Assembly (NCBI RefSeq): GCF_009002475.1
Contig: NZ_AP019860.1
Span: forward strand, 4,340,001 to 4,404,000
DNA length: 64,000 bases
Direction of reading: 5' to 3'
Origin: Candidatus Uabimicrobium amorphum
GTDB taxonomy: Bacteria; Planctomycetota; Uabimicrobiia; Uabimicrobiales; Uabimicrobiaceae
Part shown: positions 53,826 through 62,668 of the stretch, piece after piece
Position numbering within the stretch: position 1 is the stretch's first letter
Layout: each line of letters starts with the position of its first letter
Program-made: the position numbers and the translations under genes
Notes under the pieces: generated by a model
Databases searched by the model: none
What the model saw: the letters and a program-made list of their open reading frames with translations, nothing else
Told to the model about the DNA's origin: nothing

Positions 53826-56800
53826 TTATTCTAGTGGATCATCTTCAAAAGGAAGTATAATTTCGGCTGACCCTCTTTGCGTTTCCATTCGTGGTCTTTC
53901 GCGTTTTGGAGGAAACTCTAAACTCATGGATTGCATTTGACTTGCCATACGAGGTCTTTCCGGAGAAGATAAAATTTGTAGATCTGAGGGGGGATCCTCT
54001 TTTAGATGAAAGGAAGCCATTTGCATTGTTTTTTGCGCCATCCTATCATTTTTTAGGTTTTGTATTTCTTTTATACTTGGAGTTGCCGATATTTCTCCTC
54101 TAACAATCATTTGTTCTAGTTGCTCTTCGTCAATTTGTAGTTCGTTCATGGCGCGTTGTCTCAGTTTCTCCGGATCTTCGCTGTTTTCCTCTGAGTTGAC
54201 CACAAAAATAGGGTGTATACTTTCATCCATTTCTTCCAAGGCAGGGGTACTGATTGTTTCGAAGAGGTTTTTCAATGTCTGGCGTTCTTTTTTTAGATTA
54301 GGGGCGTTCATGATTACGGTTTGTTCCATCATGCGTTCGTCTTTTAAACCGCTAATTTCTTGTAGGGTTGGTGTTTGTGATAGTTTCCCTGATCTAATAA
54401 GTTTGTCCAATTCTTTTTGGTCGATTTGTAGTTCGTTCATCGCCTTGTCTTGTGCTTTTTGCTGCTGGTCAGGATGGAATTCTGGAATAATGGCCAAATT
54501 CTCATCTACGAGTTCTTGCGTTGTCGGCATGATGATAGTTGGCTCTACCATTGCAGATGTTCTTAGATTATCAATCTCTTGTTTGGGAATTAATATTTCT
54601 TCCCCTTGCTTTACAGCTGATATTTCCCCTGATTCGATGAACTTTTCTAACTCCTCTTCTTCCATTTGCAATTCCATTAAGGCTCTTGAGAATGTTATTT
54701 TTTCCTCACCTTTATTTATGGGGCTTATAGGAGAGTTCATGACGATGGTGGCCTGCATCATGCGCTCGTCTTTGACGTTTTCGATTTCTCGAATTGTAGG
54801 AGCTTGGGAAAGTTTGCCTTGTTGGATGAGAGTGTTCAATTCGTTTTTTTCAATTTGTAGCTCGTTCATCGCCTTGTCTTGGGCTTTTTGTTGTTGGTTT
54901 GGATCAACGTTGGTCTTTGAGGCATTTACGTTCATAACCGGAATAACAACCGTTTGTTCTAACATCAGTTCTTCGCGAAGATTTTCCACGTCTGATTTTG
55001 TAGCGCCGGCGAAAATTTTTCCTTCGGCAACCAATTGTTGTAGGTCTTCTTCTCCAATTTGTAATAACGATAGAATTTCATCATTGGATAGAGGAGGTTC
55101 TTCGGCTTGTAAAATACTACTCGGCATTTGTATTTCTAACTCATCTTCTTTTAGATGCAATTTAGAAATACGGTTTTGAATTTTGTTTATTTGTTCTGTG
55201 TCTTGTAAGCTGCGGAAATAACCCACACTCATTTCATAGAAGTCTATTGCCTGAGAATATTTGCCTTCCATTTCATTTAAAATAGCCAAGTTCTTGCTTG
55301 TGGTCGCGGCGTTTATTAGGTCTCCAATAAGCTGTGACGCTTGTAAAGATTTTAGAAAGTACTCTTTCGCCTGTGAGTATTTTTCGAGAAGGCGACTTGT
55401 TACTCCTAAGTTGTTCCAGCAAACGATCAGACTATTTTTATCTCCCAAGGCCAATGCTATTTCTAACGCCTGAGAATAATACTCTAACGATTTTTGGCTA
55501 TTTTGCATACGACCATAAATATTTCCGATATTGTTGAGTTGTGCACAAGTGGTTTGTTTGTCGCCTACCTTTTTGGAAATCAACAACGATCTTTCATAGC
55601 ACAATTGTGCTTTTTCGTAGTCTTCCATGTAAAAATGAGCCATGCCTAAATTGTTGAGCGCGACTCCTTCGCTTTGTTGGTTGCCGATTTGCTTACTGAG
55701 TTTTGCTGCGTCTTTGTAGTAAGAAGCGGCTTGCGCATAATTTCCCTGAACGCGATAAACTTTACCGATGTTGTTGAGATAAATGCATAGTTTCTCATAA
55801 TCTTGCCGTGAACGAGCAATTTTTTCTGCCCTTTGGTAGTGACTTAACGCTTCTTCATATTCTCCCCATATACGGTAAATACTACCGCAATTACTTAAAG
55901 ACACCGCTAGTCCACTTTGGTCTTGTTGTTCTTGACAAACATCAATGCCTCGTGCGTAACAGTCAAAGGCTTCTTGCAGTTTTCCATTGTGATATAGAAG
56001 GTTACCCACAATTGTACAGGCTTGTGATTCCGTAAGATGTTCGTTTGACCATTCATCGAGTTCTTTTTTACATTTTTGGTTTTTTTGTTGTTGCCATTCT
56101 TGTTGTTCTTCATAGCTACAATCAATGCTTACCATTTCTTCTTCTGGAAAAAGTTCGCGAAATATATCAGGAAATAAGCCATGAATTGTGTTTCCTCTGT
56201 GACCATAAATATCAACTAATTTTTCGACATTTGTATTCACTTTTTCGACAAAGTCACCTTTTTCGATGAAATGCCAGTAGAATCCTTTGGCGCGATCTTT
56301 ACAAGATACATGTTCTAAATAATCGAGATCTATCTTTAGGTCGGCACCACTGTACCCCCAAAACAAAAAGTGATAATGACCAAGAAGTGTACGAATGGCT
56401 TGTTTTTTCTCAAAAGATAATCCTACCGCTTCTTGTTCCACCGTTGAGGTAATGGTTTTGGGTAATGAAAGACAACCGTGAAGTTTGAGGACAACGGTTT
56501 GCTGCTGTTCGTCAAATTTTGCGAATTCTTCATCTGTACGACAAACAAAGAATGGTACATTTTCTTTGTGTAGGGCATCTTCGATAAAGGTATCAAAATT
56601 GGTGGTGATGATATAACGAATAAAACCCGCGCGTGCCATTTTGGCTAAATATATGTGATTTATATTGGGTTTGCCATCTTTTAAAGCGCGAAACGATTCG
56701 AAATACCCGCTGCAATTCGCCATTATTTCTGAAGCGACAACTTCGGGGGTGATGCCTTTTTCTCCAGGATCAGCGATCATTGGGGTTTCTATTAGAGAAG

Positions 56801-56972
56801 GTAAGTGTAAAGAAAGTAGTTCATTTTTTTTGGTGATAGATTCCAGAGTGAAATCGCGTAATTTTTTCCAATCAGGTAGACCTGCTGGAGGTTCTAAACT
56901 TATACCTGCTCCACAAAAAAATAGAGTGGTTTTATTGCGTATTTTTTGCAAAATTTGCGTAGAGATGTCCAT
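53826..56972 (-). CDS. SIR2-TPR protein with five C-terminal excisionase-like repeats
   Basis: The 1048-residue protein has an N-terminal SIR2-like NAD-binding domain (1-270: CGAGIS 20-25, TTNFD 123-127, KLHG 163-166, WGYSGAD). About seven TPRs follow (about 325-610). The last 400 residues hold five repeats of the form LQIxxxELxxLIxxGxLxxxxxxxEIxxLKxxRM, like MerR/excisionase HTH segments, each ending in a Thr-containing motif such as EQTVIM or EPTIIM. SIR2-TPR proteins include NAD-depleting phage defence effectors. The repeats are unusual and may bind proteins rather than DNA. No membrane segment is seen. Confidence 0.85.
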   Translation of the reverse strand: MDISTQILQKIRNKTTLFFCGAGISLEPPAGLPDWKKLRDFTLESITKKNELLSLHLPSLIETPMIADPGEKGITPEVVASEIMANCSGYFESFRALKDGKPNINHIYLAKMARAGFIRYIITTNFDTFIEDALHKENVPFFVCRTDEEFAKFDEQQQTVVLKLHGCLSLPKTITSTVEQEAVGLSFEKKQAIRTLLGHYHFLFWGYSGADLKIDLDYLEHVSCKDRAKGFYWHFIEKGDFVEKVNTNVEKLVDIYGHRGNTIHGLFPDIFRELFPEEEMVSIDCSYEEQQEWQQQKNQKCKKELDEWSNEHLTESQACTIVGNLLYHNGKLQEAFDCYARGIDVCQEQQDQSGLAVSLSNCGSIYRIWGEYEEALSHYQRAEKIARSRQDYEKLCIYLNNIGKVYRVQGNYAQAASYYKDAAKLSKQIGNQQSEGVALNNLGMAHFYMEDYEKAQLCYERSLLISKKVGDKQTTCAQLNNIGNIYGRMQNSQKSLEYYSQALEIALALGDKNSLIVCWNNLGVTSRLLEKYSQAKEYFLKSLQASQLIGDLINAATTSKNLAILNEMEGKYSQAIDFYEMSVGYFRSLQDTEQINKIQNRISKLHLKEDELEIQMPSSILQAEEPPLSNDEILSLLQIGEEDLQQLVAEGKIFAGATKSDVENLREELMLEQTVVIPVMNVNASKTNVDPNQQQKAQDKAMNELQIEKNELNTLIQQGKLSQAPTIREIENVKDERMMQATIVMNSPISPINKGEEKITFSRALMELQMEEEELEKFIESGEISAVKQGEEILIPKQEIDNLRTSAMVEPTIIMPTTQELVDENLAIIPEFHPDQQQKAQDKAMNELQIDQKELDKLIRSGKLSQTPTLQEISGLKDERMMEQTVIMNAPNLKKERQTLKNLFETISTPALEEMDESIHPIFVVNSEENSEDPEKLRQRAMNELQIDEEQLEQMIVRGEISATPSIKEIQNLKNDRMAQKTMQMASFHLKEDPPSDLQILSSPERPRMASQMQSMSLEFPPKRERPRMETQRGSAEIILPFEDDPLE
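53990..55090 (-). repeat. Five imperfect coding repeats in the SIR2 gene
   Basis: The repeats are near residues 629-985 of the product. Segments such as TCGTTCATCGCCTTGTCTTG recur in two units, showing recent duplication; other units are diverged. Confidence 0.7.
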
Positions 56973-57106
56973 GTTACCTCTGTGAAAAGGATGATATTTG
57001 TTTTTTGCAACTACATAACAAAATGATCTTTAAAATATTATAAATGTTTTCAATATAAACTACAAAGTTATTTTGCAAGTAATTCGTATGCTTATGGGGG
57101 AATTGT

Positions 57107-57134
57107 GACAGGATTAACAGGATGTACAGGATTA
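57107..57134. repeat. ACAGGAT short tandem repeat
   Basis: GACAGGATTAACAGGATGTA followed by CAGGATTAA is three copies of an ACAGGATTA-like unit. This type of sequence is scattered in many bacterial genomes. It lies in a 280-nt gap before the SIR2 gene. Confidence 0.7.
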
Positions 57135-57198
57135 AAAAGGCATTTCCGAGGTGAGAGTTTTCATGGGACGTGTTGCATAAAATTTTCTGGTTAAGTTG

Positions 57199-57233
57199 AA
57201 GTGTGACACCCTACACAGGGTGTGGGATGTCAC
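57199..57233. terminator. Nested hairpin downstream of membrane protein gene
   Basis: GTGACA/TGTCAC encloses CACCCT/AGGGTG, followed by a short A/T-rich run. Possible terminator for the minus-strand membrane protein gene at 57253. Confidence 0.5.
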
Positions 57234-57252
57234 GAAAAAACTCTTGTACTTA

Positions 57253-58137
57253 TCAATCAACGTAATATTGAAAAGCGATAAGTAAAGCGGTAATAATAGG
57301 TATAAATGCAAATAAAATTTGCGCAACTCCAATGGCAATCGGTGGAAATTTTTGAATGGCTTTTATTTGAGCACCCCAGCAAAAAATAGGCGCAATTGCG
57401 ATGAGCGCAAAAGATATTAGGGGGGCCTCTCCGGATAAATAACCATTGACAAGTAAACCTGTGAGTACTATAGCTAGAAAATAGTTTCCACTACTTGCCC
57501 AAGATATATTTTTGAAGACAATAGATAGCACAAACATAGCCATGGACATCGCGGCAATTGCACCACACAGTTGTCCCATTTTGGCATTTGCGGATAGTAC
57601 AAGTACTCCACTTGCCGCGGTAGCAAGGAAAAAGGAAAGCAACGAGAATGTGCGACCTTTTGTCACGTTTGTGAGTTTCTCTAAGGCGGTGAACATTACC
57701 ACCGCTGTTGCCGTGAATCCCAAGCGCCAATACCAAAGTAAAGCGCTACTTTCACCTTCATCAACGATCCATTCGGGAACAATAAGCCATGCACTTAGCA
57801 TTGCGCTTATGGCAATAAACAGTCCTTTGCTTATTGTCGTATCCGTGAAGTTGTGTGCAAATGCAAGTAATGTTAGAACAAATGGGATATAAATTAGCCA
57901 GCTATCGGAATCATATTCTTCTACATCTACAGGGAAAGAGGGAATTTCTCCCACAATTGCCCAATAGGCGAAGATATACCCTGCGGCCATCCCGAGCGCC
58001 ATACTCCAGTACGGTTTGTTGTTTAGGCTGTCGATGTCTTTGCGCCACGGACGAGCAAAGACAAGAACAACTATCGCACAAATAGTTGCGGGAATTACCG
58101 CACCAAAGAGTTGCATTTTTAAAAATTCAGGATTCAT
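57253..58137 (-). CDS. Polytopic membrane protein of unknown function
   Basis: The 294-residue protein has about nine hydrophobic segments from the N-terminus (GAVIPATICAIVVLVFARPW) to the C-terminus. A charged insert at about 65-80 (FPVDVEEYDSDSWL) is the only polar loop of note. The pattern suggests a planctomycete-type uncharacterised integral membrane protein; no transporter motif is recognised. It is 3 nt downstream of the YceI gene and probably cotranscribed. Confidence 0.7.
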   Translation of the reverse strand: MNPEFLKMQLFGAVIPATICAIVVLVFARPWRKDIDSLNNKPYWSMALGMAAGYIFAYWAIVGEIPSFPVDVEEYDSDSWLIYIPFVLTLLAFAHNFTDTTISKGLFIAISAMLSAWLIVPEWIVDEGESSALLWYWRLGFTATAVVMFTALEKLTNVTKGRTFSLLSFFLATAASGVLVLSANAKMGQLCGAIAAMSMAMFVLSIVFKNISWASSGNYFLAIVLTGLLVNGYLSGEAPLISFALIAIAPIFCWGAQIKAIQKFPPIAIGVAQILFAFIPIITALLIAFQYYVD

Positions 58138-58140
58138 AAT

Positions 58141-58713
58141 CTACTTCTTGCGAACGCCTTCCACATCTGCGGTAATATGAACTTCGTCTGCGATACCGTT
58201 TGGCATATACTTCATACCAAAATCACTTCTCTTAACAGTGAAGTTGCAGCTTAGTCCACAACGATAGTTACCCCAAGGATCACTACCTTCGCCTAGGAAT
58301 TTAGCATTTACGGTAATTTCTTTTTTCTTACCATGCATTTTCAAAACACCTTTAACTTCGTATTCGTTTTTAGAACCAGCTTTTCTCTTGAAAGAGGTGC
58401 TTTTGAAAGTCAAAGTTTTGTACTTCTTTGCAAAAAAGAAATCTTTACCGCGTAGGTGATCATCGCGTTTTGCGTTACCAGAATCTATACTTTTGGCTTT
58501 TATGTTGATAGAAATAGAATTTTTGCTGTCGTCTTTGGCATCAAAAGTAACGCTGCCACCAAAATCATTGAATCTTCCGTGGGTATAGCCTGCACCAAAG
58601 TGTTGTACTTTAAACGCCATTGCTGAGTGAGATGCATCAATGTTATAGTCATCAGCTGTTGGGGCAACTGCAAAGATCATTGCAATCACAGCGAAAAGTG
58701 TTAGAAATTTCAT
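58141..58713 (-). CDS. YceI family lipid-binding protein
   Basis: The 190-residue exported protein has a signal peptide (FLTLFAVIAMIFAVAPTA) then the YceI lipocalin-like domain: YNIDASHSAMAFKVQHFG, FNDFGGSVTFDA, RDDHLRGKDFFFAKKY, VKGVLKMHGKKKEI and a C-terminal MKYMPNGIADEVHI. YceI proteins bind polyisoprenoid or similar lipids in the periplasm. It precedes the membrane protein gene by 3 nt. Confidence 0.93.
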   Translation of the reverse strand: MKFLTLFAVIAMIFAVAPTADDYNIDASHSAMAFKVQHFGAGYTHGRFNDFGGSVTFDAKDDSKNSISINIKAKSIDSGNAKRDDHLRGKDFFFAKKYKTLTFKSTSFKRKAGSKNEYEVKGVLKMHGKKKEITVNAKFLGEGSDPWGNYRCGLSCNFTVKRSDFGMKYMPNGIADEVHITADVEGVRKK

Positions 58714-58854
58714 GTAAAACTCCTGTAAGTTGTTGATTTAAATGGTTTGTGTACGTAATACACTTAATATTGTACTAAATTATGCGGTAGGGCAATATAA
58801 AAAATTATTGTGGCTTGTATAAATGAACCTTATAGTAAGCGAAACGCTGCCTAT

Positions 58855-59454
58855 TTAAAAAGAACTGCCAGGAGTTTGCAAAAACTCTTTTTCTTCTTTG
58901 GTGGATTCTCTTTGTAAAATAGCATTGCGATGTGGGAATCGTCCGAACATTGCAATGACGTCATGGTGCTTTTTCGCATATGTCACTGTTTGCGCGAAGT
59001 ACTCTTTTGTCGATTCGGGGGCTTCTTCCCAAGTTTTTGTGTACATTTGAACGGACTTTTCTTGCAACTGTAAGTCTTCGGCATGTTGTAAGGGCATGTA
59101 AAAAAACTGGCGGTGGATGGGAAACAGTTCATCATCGACTTTTTGTTCGATTCCCGCCAGACAGAGTTGCAAAGACTGTGGATCACTTTCGTACATGCGC
59201 GGCGTGTTGCGATAGATGTTACGGGAAAATTGATCTAACAAAATAATAAGTGCTAGTCTGTTTTGAGGTGTATTTTCCCAATCATTGAATTTTCCATTTT
59301 TAGCGTCTTCAAGTGCGCTGCCGAACTTTTCCGTAATTTCACTGTCAATGTCTTTACTACCTGTAAACCAAAGTGGTTGCTTGTCGCTAGCGGTATTTTC
59401 TGCGTCTTGTATTGTTTCTCCAAACCAATAATTGAGAATAGTTGTGGGTTGCAT
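58855..59454 (-). CDS. DUF924 family protein
   Basis: The 199-residue protein matches the DUF924/COG3803 family: ILNYWFGE, WFTGSKDIDSEI, LALIILLDQFSRNIYR, FFYMPLQHAEDLQLQ and FGRFPHRNAIL. The fold is TPR-like and all-helical; function is not established. Single-gene unit after a palindromic repeat. Confidence 0.92.
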   Translation of the reverse strand: MQPTTILNYWFGETIQDAENTASDKQPLWFTGSKDIDSEITEKFGSALEDAKNGKFNDWENTPQNRLALIILLDQFSRNIYRNTPRMYESDPQSLQLCLAGIEQKVDDELFPIHRQFFYMPLQHAEDLQLQEKSVQMYTKTWEEAPESTKEYFAQTVTYAKKHHDVIAMFGRFPHRNAILQRESTKEEKEFLQTPGSSF

Positions 59455-59490
59455 TTTTTCCTCGTTTCTCTATAGTCTAACGGTATTTGA

Positions 59491-59531
59491 GAGAATGGAC
59501 GGACATGAGGTCCGCCCTGTAACGCATTTTA
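59491..59531. repeat. Dispersed GGGCGGAC palindrome, copy 3
   Basis: GGACGGAC-ATGAG-GTCCGCCC followed by TGTAACGCATTTT is a shortened relative of the palindromes at 13283 and 38147, here between DUF924 and lpd. Confidence 0.75.
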
Positions 59532-59554
59532 TTAAATATAAAATTTTATGCGTG

Positions 59555-60973
59555 TTATTTTTTAGGAAGCGTGTGTATCGGTTCGCCTTTGGCAACCTTC
59601 GCAGCTTCCATGATAAGTTCTCCCAGTGTTGGGTGAGGGTGTACGGTTAGAGATAGATCGTCTAGCTCTGCGGTCATTTCAATGGCCAATCCCGCTTCTG
59701 CAATTAGATCTGAAGCATGACCTCCGACCATTTCTACTCCCAAAACTATTTCGCTTTCCTGTTCGGCAATTACTTTTACAAAACCATCTGTTTCACCTGT
59801 AGATCGCGCTCGTCCGGAAGCGGCGTAAGGAAATTTGCCTGTTTTGAATGATAAGCCGTCTTTTTGTGCCTTGTCTTCGATGACACCGACGGTTGCTATT
59901 TCTGGATCAGTAAATATGATACTTGGAATTGCCTGAATGTCGTCGGTGGAGTAGTTTTCGCCATGAATATTTTCTGCGGCAATTTCACCTTCCTTGGAAG
60001 CTTTGTGAGCTAACATTGGTTGGCCAACTACGTCACCTATCGCAAAAATGTGTTTTTGGCTGGTGCGCAATTGGTCGTCGACTTTGATAAAGCCATTTTC
60101 GATAGTAATGCCTGCTTTTTCCGCGCCAAACGAGTCTACATTTGCGCTACGTCCTACAGCAACACTAATAAAATCGGCTTGAGCTGTGTGCTCTTTTCCA
60201 TCACACTCGAAGGTAACCTCGACTTGTTTTCCTACTTTTTTCCACGATTTCGCACGGGCGTTGAGATGAATGTCCGCACCTTTTTTCTTCAACTTCTTAT
60301 GTACAACGTTCGCAACATCTTTTGAAACAATATTGGGTAGAAGTTGATCCATCACTTCGATCACCGTTAGTTTTGCACCTAGTTTTGCGTATACGGTACC
60401 CAACTCCAGGCCGATGACTCCGCCGCCAATTAAAATAAGTGACTTGGGTATTTCCATAAGTTCTAAAAGATCTGTGGAGTCTAAAATGCTCTCGTGGTCA
60501 AACTCAAATCCGGGTATTGTTCGTGGTCTTGAGCCTGTGGCGATAATGGCATTTTTAAACTTTACGCTGTGCTTTTCACCATCTTGTGCCTCAATTTCGG
60601 CACTAAAAGCAGATGTTAATGTGGCTGTTCCCAATATTTGGTCAACCCCATTGCCTTTTAGTAACCCTGAAATTCCCTTTGTTAAAGTCTGTATGATGGA
60701 ATTTTTCCACTGTTGGGTTTTCGGCCAATCGACCGAGACGCTGTCTACCATTACCCCCATTTTAGGATAGAGATTTTGTGCCTTATCGTAGGCGCCTGCC
60801 ATTTGAATTAATGATTTTGATGGTATGCATCCCCAGTTGAGGCAAACTCCACCAAAAGCCCGGTCTTTGTCCACGACCAACGTTTTGACACCCAGTTGCC
60901 CAAGGCGAATTGCGGCAACATAGCCTCCAGGGCCACCACCAATTATCAAGGTATCTACTATTTTTTCCGCCAT
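59555..60973 (-). CDS. lpdA: Dihydrolipoyl dehydrogenase
   Basis: The 472-residue flavoprotein has the FAD motif IGGGPGGYVAAIR, the redox disulfide GGVCLNWGCIPSK, an NAD motif (LIGGGVIGLELGT), and a C-terminal VHPHPTLGELI with the catalytic His/Glu pair. It is E3 of the 2-oxo-acid dehydrogenase or glycine cleavage complexes, but E1/E2 genes are absent here. Complete length, single gene. Confidence 0.96.
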   Translation of the reverse strand: MAEKIVDTLIIGGGPGGYVAAIRLGQLGVKTLVVDKDRAFGGVCLNWGCIPSKSLIQMAGAYDKAQNLYPKMGVMVDSVSVDWPKTQQWKNSIIQTLTKGISGLLKGNGVDQILGTATLTSAFSAEIEAQDGEKHSVKFKNAIIATGSRPRTIPGFEFDHESILDSTDLLELMEIPKSLILIGGGVIGLELGTVYAKLGAKLTVIEVMDQLLPNIVSKDVANVVHKKLKKKGADIHLNARAKSWKKVGKQVEVTFECDGKEHTAQADFISVAVGRSANVDSFGAEKAGITIENGFIKVDDQLRTSQKHIFAIGDVVGQPMLAHKASKEGEIAAENIHGENYSTDDIQAIPSIIFTDPEIATVGVIEDKAQKDGLSFKTGKFPYAASGRARSTGETDGFVKVIAEQESEIVLGVEMVGGHASDLIAEAGLAIEMTAELDDLSLTVHPHPTLGELIMEAAKVAKGEPIHTLPKK

Positions 60974-61172
60974 GTTTTCTCCTAGCGCGGTAAGTGAAAC
61001 TAACGTATTTGTATTTTTCGGTAATTTTACAATAACTTGAACTGAGCATCAATGTGATTCTTACGTTTTTGTATCTTACCTCAGCAGTACTGGTGTTATA
61101 TGGTAAAAAAGTCATTGCATTTTACGACACTTTTGCTACGGTAAAGTGGAATCGATTTTGATAGGAGAAAGC

Positions 61173-61802
61173 ATGCGAAGTTACGCAATGGAATTTATTG
61201 GTACGATGTTTTTAGTTTTGGCAATTGGATTAACGGGAGATCCTTGGGCGATAGGAGCAATGTTAACAGCGCTTATCTATATGGGGGCATATATATCCGG
61301 GGCCCACTATAACCCTGCTGTGACAATTGCAATATGGATGCGCAGTAAAAAATTACAGATAAAAGATATCGTTTTGTATATTTTGGCACAGGTTACCGGT
61401 GCTTTTGTTGCCGCAGCAATATGTTACTATATGACGGGGAAAGCATTTGTGCCTAAGCCGGGAGCTGAAGTAACTGTTTCTCAAGCGATGGTTGCAGAGA
61501 TTTTATTTACTTTTTTACTCGTAACAGTCATTTTGAATGTCGCAACAACAAAAAAACTGGATGGAAATTATATTTATGGTTTAGCCATTGGACTTACTGT
61601 AACGGCCGGGGCTCTTTGTGTGGGAAAAATTTCTGGAGCTGTTTTTAACCCGGCGGTTGGTTTGGGGCCTATTTTTATGGACGCATTGAATAACGGTGCA
61701 TCATGGGGAAATTTATATATTTATATCGTTGGACCACTTGCCGGTGGAATATTATCTGCTGTTTTATTTCGCTTTTTTAATAGCGAAGAATTTACATCTT
61801 GA
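61173..61802 (+). CDS. Aquaporin-family channel with altered filter
   Basis: From ATG 61173 (TAGGAGA ahead) the product has 209 residues and about six membrane helices. Both NPA boxes are present: HYNPAVT and VFNPAVGLGP. In the second box the Arg that normally follows NPA and forms the aromatic/arginine filter is Val. This could widen or change solute selectivity. The family carries water, glycerol or other small neutral solutes across the inner membrane. Single gene. Confidence 0.92.
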   Translation: MRSYAMEFIGTMFLVLAIGLTGDPWAIGAMLTALIYMGAYISGAHYNPAVTIAIWMRSKKLQIKDIVLYILAQVTGAFVAAAICYYMTGKAFVPKPGAEVTVSQAMVAEILFTFLLVTVILNVATTKKLDGNYIYGLAIGLTVTAGALCVGKISGAVFNPAVGLGPIFMDALNNGASWGNLYIYIVGPLAGGILSAVLFRFFNSEEFTS

Positions 61803-61918
61803 GTAAAAAATACGATGTGTTAAGATGGTAACTTATCCGTAACTAATAGTTTGTAATTATGCCCAAGTAGCGAAAATAGTATGCGCTACGGTATCTAAAT
61901 CTTTATTTCAGGTTCAAA

Positions 61919-62668
61919 ATGAGTAAAAAATATTTAACCGAAGTTTACACTAAGGTGTGTGGGGTAAAATCTGTGCCTGATGCGCAAGCTCAGAAAAGAA
62001 AATCTATATACAACACGCAATTAACGGTGATTGGTTTGACAGTTCCCGAGTTAAAAAAAATCAATAAGTCGTTTTCATTTTACGACAAGAAGCCACGAGA
62101 AATCATGAAGATTTGGGACTATATATGGAATAAATCTAGCGTTTTTGATGTAAAAATACAGGCAATACTCTATTACGAAAAAAAAATGAATGAAATCAAC
62201 TATGATGAGCATTGGTCTTTGTTTTCTTCATGGTTGGATGGGGTAGATAACTGGGAGCACTCTGATCGCTTATCACGTTTTTATTCACATTTGCTGGAAC
62301 AGAATCCAAAGAAGGTATATCCTGTGTTAAAAGAGTGGAATAGCGCAAAAAATCCATGGTTTCGTCGGCAGTCTGTTGTTAGTTTGATATTTTATAGTAC
62401 CTTGCGGCAAAAGGTAATCGCCAAAACGAAGATCTTCTCCTTGGTGAAGAAGTTGTTGAAGGATACAGACTATTATGTACAAAAAGGCGTTGGATGGACG
62501 TTGCGCGAAGTGGGAAATGTATATCCAGAAGCAACCTTAGATTTTATGGAAAAAAATTTAAATGACATATCCTCCGTTGCTTTTTCGGCGGCGGTGGAGA
62601 AAGTTTCGTCCCATGTGAAAGAAAAACTAAAAGAACAACGAAAAAATTTTAGGAAAAAATCGCGATGA
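61919..62668 (+). CDS. DNA alkylation repair protein (AlkD-like)
   Basis: The 249-residue all-helical protein has AlkD/HEAT-like features: VFDVKIQAILYYEKK, DGVDNWEHSD, NPWFRRQSVVSLIFYS and YYVQKGVGWTLREVGN. AlkD-type proteins excise N3- and N7-alkylpurines without base flipping. Its stop overlaps the cysQ start (ATGA). The two may be expressed together without obvious functional link. Confidence 0.88.
   Translation: MSKKYLTEVYTKVCGVKSVPDAQAQKRKSIYNTQLTVIGLTVPELKKINKSFSFYDKKPREIMKIWDYIWNKSSVFDVKIQAILYYEKKMNEINYDEHWSLFSSWLDGVDNWEHSDRLSRFYSHLLEQNPKKVYPVLKEWNSAKNPWFRRQSVVSLIFYSTLRQKVIAKTKIFSLVKKLLKDTDYYVQKGVGWTLREVGNVYPEATLDFMEKNLNDISSVAFSAAVEKVSSHVKEKLKEQRKNFRKKSR

Noticed and set aside
54148..55179. 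A 343-codon plus-strand ORF inside the SIR2 gene
   Set aside because: It is antisense to the repetitive C-terminal region, is low in complexity (Ser/Cys/Phe-rich) and has no ribosome site. The minus-strand frame has clear domains.
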